Source: an uncultured Paracoccus sp.
Lineage (GTDB): Bacteria; Pseudomonadota; Alphaproteobacteria; Rhodobacterales; Rhodobacteraceae
NCBI RefSeq assembly: GCF_947487305.1
Contig: NZ_CANKWH010000003.1
Coordinates: 62,001-126,000, forward strand
Length of the DNA: 64,000 nucleotides
Direction of reading: 5' to 3'
The position numbers and the translations under genes are program-made. How positions within the stretch are numbered: the first letter of the stretch is position 1; every line of letters starts with the position of its first letter. Positions 7,722-17,059 of the stretch are shown here, in pieces. A model generated the notes under the pieces. It saw only the letters and a program-made list of their open reading frames with translations. It was not told the origin of the DNA and searched no databases.

Positions 7722-8861
7722 ATGACCATCCACTGGATCGGCACCGGTCTTTCCGCCATTCCCGGCCTGCGCCGCCTGATCCGCGAGGGGCGGCCTGTCG
7801 TGGTGTGGAACCGCACCGAGGCCAAGGCCCGCGAGGCCGTGGGCGACCTGACCGACGACATCCGCGCCTATTCGCCCGAGGCGCTGGCGGGCGCGGTGAC
7901 GAAGGGCGACATCATCGTCTCGATGCTGCCCGCCGATCAGCATGTGGCGCTGGCCCGGATGGCGATCGACAAGGGCGCGCGCTTCGTCAGCTCCAGCTAT
8001 ATCGCCCCCGAGATGGCGGCACTGGACGCGGCGGCGAAGGCGGCGGGCGTCGCGGTGGTGAACGAGGTCGGGCTGGACCCCGGCATCGATCACATCATGG
8101 CGCATGAGCTGGTGGCGGATTACCGGCAGATGGCCAAGCCCGGCGATGTCATAAGCTTCACCTCCTATTGCGGCGGCGTGCCGAAATACATCAACACCTT
8201 CCGCTACAAGTTCAGCTGGTCGCCGCTTGGCGTGCTGCGGGCGCTGCGCTCGCCGTCGAGATCGATCCGGGGCGGCGAGACCCGCGACGTGTCCCGGCCC
8301 TGGCTGGCGGTCGAAACCTATGACGCGCCCTTGCCCACGCCCGAACGGTTCGAGGTCTATCCCAACCGCGACTCGCTGCCCTTCCTGCGGCAATACGGCT
8401 TCGACCCGGCATGGCAGGTCGATGAGTTCGTCCGGGGCACCATCCGCCTGAAGGGCTGGAAGGAAGCCTGGACCCCGGTCTTCGAGGAGATCGAGACCTT
8501 GCAGGGCGAGGCGGGCGAGGCCCGGCTGCGCGCGATGGCCGAGGAATTCTGGCGCGCCAATGCCTATGCGCCGGGCGAGGCCGACCGGGTGGTGCTGTTC
8601 GTTGCGCTGAAGGCCGAACGGGATGGCAAGACCGTCTGGCACAAGGAATGGGTGCTCGACGCGCATGGCGACCGGGCGGGTTCGGCGATGGCCAAGCTGG
8701 TTTCCGTGCCAGTGGCGCTGGCGGTCGAGGCGGTGGCCGATGGCCGGATTGCGCCGGGGGTCCATGCCGCGCCCGAAGATCCCGAGCTGGTGGCGGGCTG
8801 GCTGGTCGAGGTCGGCCAGATCGCCCAGCATCTGGCCAAGGTGAACCACCTGAAGGCGTGA
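7722..8861 (+). CDS. Saccharopine dehydrogenase family protein (glutamate-forming type)
   Basis: 379 aa. The N-terminal nucleotide-binding segment IHWIGTGLSAIPGLRRL departs from classical GxGxxG, but WNRTEAKARE and IVSMLPADQH follow the NADP-binding domain pattern. The block NEVGLDPGIDHIMAHEL (around residues 119-135) and SYCGGVPKY are hallmarks of the Lys9/SDH family. The enzyme would split saccharopine to glutamate and 2-aminoadipate 6-semialdehyde. The ATG lies one base after the upstream stop, so the two genes are surely one operon. An upstream in-frame extension into the previous gene is rejected for lack of a ribosome site. Confidence 0.88.
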   Translation: MTIHWIGTGLSAIPGLRRLIREGRPVVVWNRTEAKAREAVGDLTDDIRAYSPEALAGAVTKGDIIVSMLPADQHVALARMAIDKGARFVSSSYIAPEMAALDAAAKAAGVAVVNEVGLDPGIDHIMAHELVADYRQMAKPGDVISFTSYCGGVPKYINTFRYKFSWSPLGVLRALRSPSRSIRGGETRDVSRPWLAVETYDAPLPTPERFEVYPNRDSLPFLRQYGFDPAWQVDEFVRGTIRLKGWKEAWTPVFEEIETLQGEAGEARLRAMAEEFWRANAYAPGEADRVVLFVALKAERDGKTVWHKEWVLDAHGDRAGSAMAKLVSVPVALAVEAVADGRIAPGVHAAPEDPELVAGWLVEVGQIAQHLAKVNHLKA

Positions 8862-8963
8862 GCCAGCCAACGCAGATGTGAAGCGCCGGGCGGCGCAGGG
8901 GCCGGAACGGATCGATCCCGCATCGGTTGGATTCCCAAGTCATTGCCAAGGGAAGGTTCCGCC

Positions 8964-10148
8964 ATGAAACGCATTGCCCTGACCGCCGCCTCGGCCCTTC
9001 TGGCAAGCGCCGCCTGCGCCCAGGATTTCAACAGCGAGGCGCCGAACGCCCCCGACCAGCAGCCCGCCTTCGAGGGCCAGACGCGCGCGCCGGTGCTGGC
9101 CGATGACCTGCGGCTTTCGACCGAGGCCGTGGCCGAGGGGCTGGAAAACCCCTGGGGCATGGCGGAGCTGCCGGGTGGTGAATGGCTGGTGACAGAGCGG
9201 CCGGGCCGGATGCGGCTGGTCGGGGCGGATGGCAGCCTGTCCGTGCCGATTACCGGCCTGCCCGAGGTCGACAACCGCGATCAGGGCGGGCTGCTGGACG
9301 TGGCCGTCGCCAATGATTTCGCCCAGACCCGCCGGGTCTGGTGGAGCTTCTCGGAGCCGCGCGAGGAGGGCAAGACCGGCACCGCGGTCGGCACCGGCAC
9401 CCTCTCTGCCGATGGAACGGCGATGGAGGATGTGCGCGTCATCTTCCGGCAGCAGCCGGCCTGGGATTCGGCCATGCATTACGGCTCGCGGCTGGTCTTC
9501 GACAACGAGGGCGGGCTTTTCGTCACCACCGGCGAGCGTTCGCATCCCGAGCCGCGCCAGCTGGCGCAGGATGTGACCACGCATCTGGGCAAGGTGCTGC
9601 GGATCAGCCCGGATGGCGGCGCCGCGCCCGGCAACCCGGCGATCGAGGGCGGTCAGCCGGAAATCTGGTCCTATGGCCACCGCAACCTGCAGGCGGCGGC
9701 GCTGGCGCCCGACGGCACGCTCTGGACCGTCGAGCATGGGCCGCGCGGCGGGGACGAGTTGAATCACCCGCAGGCCGGCCGGAACTATGGCTGGCCGGTC
9801 ATCACCTATGGTCAGGAATACAGCGGCGATCCCATCGGCGAGGGCCTGACCGCGCAGGAGGGGATGGAGCAGCCGGTCTATTACTGGGATCCGGTCATCG
9901 CCCCGAGCGGGATGGAGTTCTACCAGGGCGAGATGTTCCCCGAATGGCAGGGCGATGCACTGGTGGGAGGCATGGGCGCGCTGGCTCTGGTGCGGCTGGA
10001 ACTTGACGGCGAACGCGTGACCGGCGAGGCGCGGCATCTGCAGAATATCGGACGGGTCCGCGATGTGGATGTGGACCGCGACGGGGCGGTGATGCTGCTG
10101 ATCGACGATCCCGAGGGCAGCATGATCCGCGTGACACGGGGCGACTAG
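8964..10148 (+). CDS. PQQ-type soluble aldose sugar dehydrogenase, copy 1
   Basis: 394 aa with a Sec signal peptide (MKRIALTAASALLASAACAQ), so periplasmic. The body is a six-bladed beta-propeller of the glucose/sorbosone dehydrogenase family: NPWGMAELPGGEWLVTERPGR near residue 60, the catalytic-His blade YGSRLVFDNEGGLFVTTGERS, GHRNLQAAALAPDGTLW and EHGPRGGDELN. Such enzymes oxidise aldoses using PQQ and calcium and pass electrons to the respiratory chain. A paralogue follows after 91 bp. The start at 8964 is preceded by GGAAGG and begins the signal peptide; a slightly longer in-frame start at 8943 is less likely. Confidence 0.88.
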   Translation: MKRIALTAASALLASAACAQDFNSEAPNAPDQQPAFEGQTRAPVLADDLRLSTEAVAEGLENPWGMAELPGGEWLVTERPGRMRLVGADGSLSVPITGLPEVDNRDQGGLLDVAVANDFAQTRRVWWSFSEPREEGKTGTAVGTGTLSADGTAMEDVRVIFRQQPAWDSAMHYGSRLVFDNEGGLFVTTGERSHPEPRQLAQDVTTHLGKVLRISPDGGAAPGNPAIEGGQPEIWSYGHRNLQAAALAPDGTLWTVEHGPRGGDELNHPQAGRNYGWPVITYGQEYSGDPIGEGLTAQEGMEQPVYYWDPVIAPSGMEFYQGEMFPEWQGDALVGGMGALALVRLELDGERVTGEARHLQNIGRVRDVDVDRDGAVMLLIDDPEGSMIRVTRGD

Positions 10149-10162
10149 CTGCGCCCCGGTTC

Positions 10163-10197
10163 GGCGTCTGGCGTCTGGCGTCTGGCGGTTGGCGTCG
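10163..10197. repeat. Heptanucleotide tandem repeat (about five units)
   Basis: Three perfect GGCGTCT units (10163-10183) are followed by two degenerate ones (GGCGGTT, GGCGTCG). It lies in the 91-bp gap between the two PQQ dehydrogenase paralogues, about 43 bp before the second start. Too far upstream to change the reading frame; could affect expression or simply mark replication slippage. Confidence 0.6.
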
Positions 10198-10239
10198 CGG
10201 CGTGGCATTGCTGCGGCTGTAGTTTGACGAGGGTTTTTC

Positions 10240-11466
10240 ATGTTGCGAGTTACCGGAACGGTTCTGTCTCTGCTCTGCCTTGGCCCGGCCATGGCGCAGG
10301 ACTTCAACGATACTCCGCCCAATGCGACGGCTCAGTCCCCCGCCTTCGTGGGCCAGACCCGCGCGCCGCTGCTGACCGACGAGATCCCGCTGGAAACGAC
10401 CGCGGTGGTCGAGGGGCTGGAACATCCCTGGGGCATGGCTGAACTGCCGGATGGAAGCTGGCTGGTCACAGAGCGCCCGGGCCGGCTGCGGCTGGTTTCC
10501 CCGGAAGGTGCGCTGTCGGCGCCGATCACAGGCCTGCCGGAGGTCGATCCGCGCGGGCAGGGCGGTTTGCTGGACGTGGTTGTCAACGATGATTTCCCCG
10601 AGACCCGCCGCGTCTGGTGGAGCTTTGCCGAACCGCGCGCCAAGTGGAAAAGCCTGATCCGTGGCCGCAACTACGCCGCCAGCCGCACCGCCGTCGCCAC
10701 CGGAACCCTGTCCGAGGACGGCACCACCATCGAGAATGCCGAGGTAATCTTCCGGCAGGACCCGGCCTGGCATGGCAATTCGCATTTTGGTTCGCGGCTG
10801 GTGTTTGACCCCGAGGGCGCGCTGTTCGTGACCACCGGCGATCGCTCGGACCCCGAGGCGAGCCCGCTGGCGCAGGACCCGGCCACGCATATCGGCAAGG
10901 TGCTGCGCCTTGCCCCCGAGGGCGGACCGGCGGCGGGCAATCCCGAGATCGAGGGCGGCCAGCCCGAGGTGTGGTCGCTTGGCCATCGCAACCTGCAGGC
11001 CGCCGCACTGGCGCCCGACGGGCATCTGTGGACTGTGGAACACGGCCCGCAGGGCGGGGATGAGTTGAACCGGCCCGAGCCGGGCGGCAATTACGGCTGG
11101 CCGGTCATCAGCTATGGTCAGGATTACAGCGGCGAACCCGTAAGCGACGGCCAAACCGAGGCCGAAACGATGGAGCAGCCGGTCTATTACTGGGACCCGG
11201 TCATCGCCCCCAGCGGCATGGCCTTCTATACCGGCGAGATGTTCCCCGAATGGTCGGGCGACGCGCTGATCGGCGGACTCGCCGGCATGGCGCTGGTGCG
11301 GCTGCGGCTGGCCGATGGCAAGGTCGTCGGCGAGGCCCGGCACTTGCAGGATATCGGCCGGGTGCGCGATGTCGAGGTCGCCAGCGACGGCGCCATCATG
11401 CTGCTGATCGATGACCCCGAAGCCCCGATGATCCGGGTGACGCGGGACGTGGGCGAGGCGTCCTAG
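10240..11466 (+). CDS. PQQ-type soluble aldose sugar dehydrogenase, copy 2
   Basis: 408 aa, periplasmic by its signal peptide (MLRVTGTVLSLLCLGPAMAQ). It is collinear with the preceding gene: both mature proteins begin with QDFN and share the PWGMAELP, WWSF.EPR, GHRNLQAAALAPDG, EHGP.GGDELN and YYWDPVIAPSGM blocks. It differs by an insertion of roughly 13 residues after WWSFAEPR (KWKSLIRGRNYAAS region), in a loop between two blades. The 3' end overlaps the convergent DUF3775 gene by 4 bp. The pair probably arose by tandem duplication and has since diverged, possibly in sugar preference. Confidence 0.87.
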   Translation: MLRVTGTVLSLLCLGPAMAQDFNDTPPNATAQSPAFVGQTRAPLLTDEIPLETTAVVEGLEHPWGMAELPDGSWLVTERPGRLRLVSPEGALSAPITGLPEVDPRGQGGLLDVVVNDDFPETRRVWWSFAEPRAKWKSLIRGRNYAASRTAVATGTLSEDGTTIENAEVIFRQDPAWHGNSHFGSRLVFDPEGALFVTTGDRSDPEASPLAQDPATHIGKVLRLAPEGGPAAGNPEIEGGQPEVWSLGHRNLQAAALAPDGHLWTVEHGPQGGDELNRPEPGGNYGWPVISYGQDYSGEPVSDGQTEAETMEQPVYYWDPVIAPSGMAFYTGEMFPEWSGDALIGGLAGMALVRLRLADGKVVGEARHLQDIGRVRDVEVASDGAIMLLIDDPEAPMIRVTRDVGEAS

Positions 11467-11834
11467 ACCGGCTTCTGCAACTCGTCCTCGGCGGCCTCGG
11501 GCGAGAGGCCAAGCGCCTCCATCCCGGCCTCGAGGTAATCGGCCAGTTGCGGGTCGCCCATCAGGTAATCCTCGGTCGGCGTGGTTCGCTCGGCCCGCGC
11601 GGTGGCGATGGCCTCGTCCAGATCCTCGGCGTCAAAGCTGTCGCGGCCGATCCACATGACCGCCACGAGGCTGGCCTGTTCGTCCTCGTTCAGGCCTTCG
11701 ATGAAGTCGTGCAGCTCGGTTCGCGTGCCATACTGGCGGCGCTGGCCGTTATCGGCCCAGGCATCAATGCTGCTGCCATATTCGCGGGCGCGGATGATGA
11801 CATGGGCGATCTTGTCCGGGGCAATCTGCAGCAT
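11463..11834 (-). CDS. DUF3775 family protein
   Basis: 123 aa, soluble and acidic, matching the DUF3775 pattern: LQIAPDKIAHVIIRAREYG at the N-terminus, then LHDFIEGLNEDEQASLVAVMWIGR and a second helical pair with DAEDLDEAIATARAE. No catalytic residues are recognised and the function of the family is unknown. The start at 11834 has an AAAGG site about eight bases upstream; an alternative ATG at 11858 adds eight residues without family support. Downstream of mutL in the same direction with 47 bp between, so it may be co-transcribed with it. Confidence 0.75.
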   Translation of the reverse strand: MLQIAPDKIAHVIIRAREYGSSIDAWADNGQRRQYGTRTELHDFIEGLNEDEQASLVAVMWIGRDSFDAEDLDEAIATARAERTTPTEDYLMGDPQLADYLEAGMEALGLSPEAAEDELQKPV

Positions 11835-11881
11835 GACGGGCCTTTCGGGTTGGCCCATGGTGGGCCTCGCCAGCCTGCGGG

Positions 11882-13723
11882 TCAATCCTTGCGGCCGAAC
11901 AAACGCTCGATATCGGCCAGTGGCAATTTGACCCAGGTGGGCCGGCCATGGTTGCACTGGCCGGATTTCGGCACCCGTTCCATCTCGCGCAGCAGCGCGT
12001 TCATCTCGTCGGCCGTCATTCGCCTGCCCGAACGCACCGAGCCATGGCAGGCCATGGATGAGAGCACCGCATCGATCCGCCCCCTCAGCCGGTCCGAGGC
12101 GCCCTGATCGGCCAGATCGTCCAGAATATCGCGGATCAGTGCGCCCGCGTTCAGCCGGGACAGCAGCGCCGGCACCTCGCGCACGGCCACGCTGCCGCCA
12201 CCGAACGGTTCGATCACCAGCCCCAGCACCGCCAGATCCCCGGCGATGGACAGGATCTGCGCCGCCTCGGATTCCGACAGCTCGACGATCTCGGGGATCA
12301 AGAGCGACTGGCTGGCGATGCCGTTTTCCTCGGCCTGCGCCTTCAGCCGTTCATAGACCAGCCGCTCATGCGCCGCGTGCTGGTCGACAATGACCAGCCC
12401 GTCTTCGGTCTGGGCGATGATGTAATTCTCGTGGATCTGGGCACGGGCGGCGCCAAGCGGTGCATTGCCCGGCGCGGGCACGGCTTCCGGCATCGGCTCG
12501 AAACGGGCAGAGGGGGATTCGGCGAAACCGGGGGTCTCGAAAACAGGTGCTTCGAAGACCGGCGCCTGCAGGTCCATCGAGGCGCGCCGGGCGCTGGCCG
12601 AGGGGCGATAGTCCATCTGGTAGGGGCGCGGGGTCACGCCCTCCGGCTCGACCCGGAAGGCCCCCAGCGTCGCCGTGCCGACGGTCGTCGAGGCGCGATG
12701 CCCGGCCCCCGCCAGCGCGTGCCGCAGGGCACTGACCACGAGGCCACGCGCCAGACCGGGATCGCGGAAGCGCACTTCCGCCTTGGCCGGGTGGACGTTC
12801 ACATCCACGAGCTGCGGGTCACAGGTCAGGAACAGCACCGCCGCCGGATGCCGGCCCGAGGCCAGCACATCCATGTAACCCGCCCGCATCGCCCCGGTCA
12901 GCAGCTTGTCCCGCACCGGGCGGCCATTGACATAGACATGCTGCGCCACTGCCGCGCCGCGCGAATAGGTGGGCAGGGCGGCAAAGCCGGTCAGGGTGAT
13001 CTCGTCGCGGGTGGCGTCGATCGGCAGGGCATTGTCGATGAAGTCGCGGCCCATGACGCGGGCCAGACGGGCCTGCAGCGCGCCGAAGAGTTCGCCCTGT
13101 TCGGCATCGGCGCGGAACACCACGCGGTCGCCATCGGTCAGGGTGAAGCCGACATAGGGCTCGGACATGGCAAGGCGCTTGACCACATCGGCGATGGCCT
13201 GCGCCTCGGCCCGGTCGGTGCGCATGAATTTCAGCCGTGCCGGCGTGGCGAAGAACAGGTCGCGCAGCTCGACCACGGTGCCGCGATTGCCGCCGGCGGG
13301 GCGCACGGGCTGCATCCGGCCCCCGGCCACGGTGATGCTGGCGCCGTCCGCGCCGGTGGCGCGCGAGGTGATGGTCAGTCGCCCGACCGCACCAAGGCTG
13401 GGCAGGGCCTCGCCGCGAAAGCCGAAGCTGCGGATGTTCAGCAGGTCCGAGCCGTCGATCTTGCTGGTCGCATGGCGGGCCAATGCCAAGGGCAGATCCT
13501 CGGCCAACATGCCGCAGCCGTCATCGCTGACCCGGATCAGGCCCTTGCCGCCATCGGCGATGGTGATTTCGATGCGGGTCGCGCCGGCATCCAGCGCGTT
13601 CTCGACCAGCTCCTTCACCGCCGAGGCGGGCCGTTCCACGACCTCGCCGGCCGCGATGCGATTCGCGGCGGCCTCGTCCAACTGCCGGATAACAGGGCGG
13701 ATATGGGGTGTCGGGCTGTTCAT
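11882..13723 (-). CDS. mutL: DNA mismatch repair protein MutL
   Basis: 613 aa. The N-terminal GHKL ATPase carries [30 protein letters not shown] and [14 protein letters not shown]. The C-terminal dimerisation domain contains the endonuclease signature DQHAxxExxxxE (in [15 protein letters not shown]) and the CNHGRP motif close to the end, the usual form in organisms that lack MutH and nick with MutL itself. The start at 13723 gives the family-typical N-terminus ([17 protein letters not shown]); in-frame codons upstream to 13831 look like non-coding extension. The linker between about residues 340 and 430 is low-complexity and rich in Pro, Ala and Glu. Confidence 0.95.
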   Translation of the reverse strand: MNSPTPHIRPVIRQLDEAAANRIAAGEVVERPASAVKELVENALDAGATRIEITIADGGKGLIRVSDDGCGMLAEDLPLALARHATSKIDGSDLLNIRSFGFRGEALPSLGAVGRLTITSRATGADGASITVAGGRMQPVRPAGGNRGTVVELRDLFFATPARLKFMRTDRAEAQAIADVVKRLAMSEPYVGFTLTDGDRVVFRADAEQGELFGALQARLARVMGRDFIDNALPIDATRDEITLTGFAALPTYSRGAAVAQHVYVNGRPVRDKLLTGAMRAGYMDVLASGRHPAAVLFLTCDPQLVDVNVHPAKAEVRFRDPGLARGLVVSALRHALAGAGHRASTTVGTATLGAFRVEPEGVTPRPYQMDYRPSASARRASMDLQAPVFEAPVFETPGFAESPSARFEPMPEAVPAPGNAPLGAARAQIHENYIIAQTEDGLVIVDQHAAHERLVYERLKAQAEENGIASQSLLIPEIVELSESEAAQILSIAGDLAVLGLVIEPFGGGSVAVREVPALLSRLNAGALIRDILDDLADQGASDRLRGRIDAVLSSMACHGSVRSGRRMTADEMNALLREMERVPKSGQCNHGRPTWVKLPLADIERLFGRKD

Positions 13724-13851
13724 GCCCCCAGATATAGCATTGTGGGTCGGCTGCGGGAAGGAATTCATCCCGGGATCGCCGCCGCGAGGAAACCGGATTG
13801 CCCAATCATTCGTTGAGCCGGGCAAACACATTCAACTCAAGGAGATTGGCC

Positions 13852-14028
13852 ATGACGAAAATCGCTATCCTTCTGTGCGGCGCTGCCCTGACGCTGGCGG
13901 CCTGCGGACCGAACACCGCGACCCGTGCGACCACGGGCGCCGCCACCGGTGCCGTCGTGGCCGGCCCTGTGGGCGCCGTGGCGGGTGCGGCACTCGGCGG
14001 TACGGGTGCGGTGCGGGTGAACCCGTAA
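13852..14028 (+). CDS. Small glycine-zipper lipoprotein
   Basis: 58 aa. A lipoprotein signal ends in the lipobox LTLAAC, with Cys near residue 17. The mature peptide is almost entirely an alanine/glycine zipper (TGAATGAVVAGPVGAVAGAALGG), able to insert in or pack against membrane. A good AAGGAG site (13839-13844) precedes the ATG; longer in-frame starts lack one. It stands alone between two minus-strand genes. Similar tiny lipoproteins are common in Rhodobacterales; no function is established. Confidence 0.75.
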   Translation: MTKIAILLCGAALTLAACGPNTATRATTGAATGAVVAGPVGAVAGAALGGTGAVRVNP

Positions 14029-14068
14029 CAATTCAACCGTAACGAGTTGACCGCGCCGGGGACGACCC

Positions 14069-15406
14069 TCAGTTCGTCTGCGGCGCGGCTTCGGCTTCGG
14101 TCGCGTCATCCGTGACGCCGACCGGTCGGCCGACCAGCACGAAGCGCAGCTCATCGGCCTTGAGCAACCGCTCGGCCACGCGCTGCACATCCTCTTTCGT
14201 CACCGCCTCGACCATGCCGTTGCGCGTGTTGACGTAGTCGATGGGCAGGCCGATCAGCTGCATCCCGGCGAGGATGCCCGCGATCTTGCCATTGCCGTCG
14301 AAGCGCAGTGCATATTCCCCGGTCAGGTAGGTCTTGGCGTCGGTCAGTTCCTTGTCGCTGACGCCCTCGGCCATGCGGCCCCATTCCTGCCGGATCAGAT
14401 CGACCCCCTCGGCCACCTTCTCGTTGGCGCTGGCCATGCCACCGGCCCAGGTCTGGCCATAGATGCCGGTCGCCAGCCCGGTGCCGATGCCATAGGTCAG
14501 CCCGCGCTTTTCGCGGATCTCGTCCATCATCCGCGAGGAAAAGCCGCCGCCGCCCATGATGTGATTGGCGACCGTGGCGGCGAAGTAATCGGGATCGTCG
14601 ATCGGCAGGCCCGGCCCGGAGAAGGTCACGATGGTCTGCGGGCTGTCCCAGTCAACCACGGTCACGCCCGGCGTGAGTTGCAGGTTCGCCGGTTCGGGCA
14701 GGGGCGCGGTACCGGTTTCCGGCAGCCCGCCCAGGATGGTGTCCAGCAGCAGGCCCAGTTCCTCGGGGGTGATGTCGCCCGCCGCGCCCACGACGACACG
14801 GTCGCGCGCCAGCACGCGGTTCTTGGCGGCGATCAGATCCTGCTGGGTCAGCGCCGCCAGCGATTGCTGGGTGCCGTTCACCGACGAGCCATAGGGATGA
14901 TCGCCCCAGGCCTGGCGGGCCATTTCCTTGGCGGCGATGCTTTGCGGCTCGGTCGCCTCGGAGCGGATGATCGCCTGCACCTGTGCGCGAACCCGCTCGA
15001 CCGCATCGGCGTCAAAGCGCGGCTGGGTCAGGGCAAGACGCAGGAGTTCGGCGGATTCGTCGCGGTTCTCTGTCAGGGTGCTGAGGTTGATCGACAGCTC
15101 GTCATCGCTGACATCGAAGTTCAACCTTGCGCCAAGCGCCTCGATTTCCTGCGCGAAGGCGGTGGAATCCATCGGTCCGGCGCCCTCTTCCAGCGTCGCG
15201 GTCATCAGGTTGATCGCACCGCGCTTGCCCTCGGCCTCCAGCGAGGCGCCGCCCTTGAAGTCGAGCGAGATTGCGGTGAAGGGGATCGTATGATCCTCGA
15301 CCAGCCAGGCCTTGATGCCGGCGGGCGAAGTCACGTCCTGAATTTCGATGGCCTGGGCCGGCAGGGCCAGCATCGTCAGGATCAGGGCGAAGGTGGCGCG
15401 GATCAT
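14069..15406 (-). CDS. M16-family peptidase-like protein lacking the zinc motif
   Basis: 445 aa with a Sec signal (MIRATFALILTMLALPAQA). It has the M16 fold but no HxxEH: the corresponding N-terminal region reads GGASLEAEGKRGAINLMTATLEEG. The substrate-binding Arg/Tyr pair of the C-terminal half is present (FSSRMMDEIREKRGLTYGIG). In two-subunit M16 enzymes one chain carries zinc and the other this R/Y pair, so this is probably the non-catalytic partner of the preceding gene, whose stop overlaps its ATG by 4 bp. Acts in the periplasm; substrates unknown, probably peptides. Confidence 0.87.
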   Translation of the reverse strand: MIRATFALILTMLALPAQAIEIQDVTSPAGIKAWLVEDHTIPFTAISLDFKGGASLEAEGKRGAINLMTATLEEGAGPMDSTAFAQEIEALGARLNFDVSDDELSINLSTLTENRDESAELLRLALTQPRFDADAVERVRAQVQAIIRSEATEPQSIAAKEMARQAWGDHPYGSSVNGTQQSLAALTQQDLIAAKNRVLARDRVVVGAAGDITPEELGLLLDTILGGLPETGTAPLPEPANLQLTPGVTVVDWDSPQTIVTFSGPGLPIDDPDYFAATVANHIMGGGGFSSRMMDEIREKRGLTYGIGTGLATGIYGQTWAGGMASANEKVAEGVDLIRQEWGRMAEGVSDKELTDAKTYLTGEYALRFDGNGKIAGILAGMQLIGLPIDYVNTRNGMVEAVTKEDVQRVAERLLKADELRFVLVGRPVGVTDDATEAEAAPQTN

Positions 15407-16794
15407 CCCTGTTTCTCCTCTTTGGGGGCGGCCTTGGTGGTTGCCGGCGTCCCGGCTTCGGTCCCGGCAGGCGGTTCGGGCAGAAGCCAGCCGGTGACGG
15501 TCGCGTCGCTCTCCAGCACCTCGCGGGCAGCGGCCATCACATCCTCGGCGGTCACGGCGTCCAGAATATTCGGCCAGTCGTTCACATCCTCGACGGTCAG
15601 CCCGGTGGCCAGACCCTGCCCGTAATCATAGGCGCGGCCATGGGCCGAATCCTGGGCATAGATCTTGGCGGCGCGGATGCCGGTCTTGACCCGTTCCAGG
15701 TCTTCGGGGTCGGGGCCGGTCTCGAGGAATTTTGCCAGCACGGCGTCGAACTGCGCCTCGGCCTCCTCGGGCGTCACGTCGTCGGCGGGCACCATGGACA
15801 GGTAGAAGGTGGTGGGATCGACGGCCAGCCCGTCATAGCCCGCGCCCACCCACAGCACCTTGCCGGGAAGCGCCAGCTCGCGCCCCAGAACCGAGGTCTG
15901 CATCGACCCGCCCAGCAGTTCCGACAGAACCGTCAGCGCCGCCGCCGTCTTCTGGTCGCCGGGATTGCGCTCGGCCGCCAGAGTCGTGCGAATCATCGTG
16001 GGCTGCGCCACGCGCGGATCAACCCGGCTCATCCGGCGGGGCGCATCCTGCTCGGGCTCCTGCGGACGGGTTCGCGGGGAGATGTCGCCATGGGCGGCGA
16101 TGGGACCGTAATACTGTTCAGCCAGCTCGCGCGCCCGCTCCGGGGTCACGTCGCCGGCCAGCACCAGAACCGCATTGTTGGGGGCATAATGCGCGTCATA
16201 CCAGGCAATCGCATCGTCGCGGGTCAGCCCCTCCATCTCGGAACGCCAGCCGATCACCGGGCGGCCATAGGGATGGTTGTAGAACTGCACGGCATTGCGT
16301 TCCTCGCCGAAGAGCGCACTCGGGTCGCTGTCGGTGCGCTGTGCGCGTTCCTCCAGCACCACCTCGCGCTCGGCCTGCCAGTCATCCTCGCCGATCTTCA
16401 GATTGGCCATGCGGTCGGCTTCCATCTCCATGATCAGCGGCAGGCGATCGGCAGCGATGCGCTGGAAATAGGTGGTGAAATCATAGGAAGTGAAGGCGTT
16501 GTCATTGCCTCCATTGGCAGTCACGGTTTTCGACAACTCGCCCGGCGCTAGCTTGTCGGTGCCCTTGAACATCAGATGTTCCAGATAATGCGCGATGCCG
16601 GATTTGCCCGGGGCCTCGTCGGCCGAGCCGATCTTGTACCACAGCATCTGCACCACGACCGGGGCGCGGTGATCCTCGATCACCACGGTTTCCAGCCCGT
16701 TGGGCAAGGTGAAATGACTGATGCCCTCGGGCATCTCGGCCAGCGCGACCGCCGGCAGGGCGGTCAGGGCGGCGGTCAGAAAAAGGGCGCGCAT
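15403..16794 (-). CDS. Zinc-dependent M16 peptidase, catalytic partner
   Basis: 463 aa, exported (signal MRALFLTAALTALPAVALA). The inverted zinc motif HxxEH is H69-Y-L-E72-H73 (IAHYLEHLMFKG), with the distal Glu expected in the EERAQRTD region about 75 residues on. The start at 16794 has GGAG six bases upstream (16801-16804 on the minus strand). The frame stays open for another 134 codons upstream but that sequence overlaps the autotransporter control region and has no signal peptide. It heads a two-gene operon with the non-catalytic M16 partner. Confidence 0.9.
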   Translation of the reverse strand: MRALFLTAALTALPAVALAEMPEGISHFTLPNGLETVVIEDHRAPVVVQMLWYKIGSADEAPGKSGIAHYLEHLMFKGTDKLAPGELSKTVTANGGNDNAFTSYDFTTYFQRIAADRLPLIMEMEADRMANLKIGEDDWQAEREVVLEERAQRTDSDPSALFGEERNAVQFYNHPYGRPVIGWRSEMEGLTRDDAIAWYDAHYAPNNAVLVLAGDVTPERARELAEQYYGPIAAHGDISPRTRPQEPEQDAPRRMSRVDPRVAQPTMIRTTLAAERNPGDQKTAAALTVLSELLGGSMQTSVLGRELALPGKVLWVGAGYDGLAVDPTTFYLSMVPADDVTPEEAEAQFDAVLAKFLETGPDPEDLERVKTGIRAAKIYAQDSAHGRAYDYGQGLATGLTVEDVNDWPNILDAVTAEDVMAAAREVLESDATVTGWLLPEPPAGTEAGTPATTKAAPKEEKQG

Positions 16795-17059
16795 GGAAAG
16801 CTCCGGCAGGGACGAGCAGAAGGTGCAGCCGCCGCCCGCCGGGCGCAAGCCGCCCTCGCGCGTTTGTGTGGACAGAGACCCTGCGACGCGGTGGCGCGGA
16901 CCCTGTGCATATTCGGTCCGGTCGACCAAAACCTGCCCTTTTCGATAGTTTTTTGTCGGTTGACTTGCCGAAAATGCTCTGGTCAAGCGAGGTATGATTT
17001 GATTTTTATGTTTCTGTAGGTAGCAAGCGCGCAAGTCTTGATGCGCAAGGACGAGTAAT
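16795..17059. other. Divergent intergenic region before the giant autotransporter
   Basis: 265 bp without a supported gene, notably more A/T-rich in its right half (16940-17059). It must hold the promoters for the M16 pair (minus) and the autotransporter (plus). A TATGAT hexamer at 16993-16998 could be a -10, but no matching -35 stands 16-18 bp upstream; TTGACT at 16960-16965 is 27 bp away. An AAGGA site (16-bp zone before 17060) supports the 17060 start. Confidence 0.45.

Noticed and set aside
16960..16998. Autotransporter promoter TTGACT with TATGAT
   Set aside because: Spacing is 27 bp, too long for sigma70; only the region, not the promoter, is annotated.
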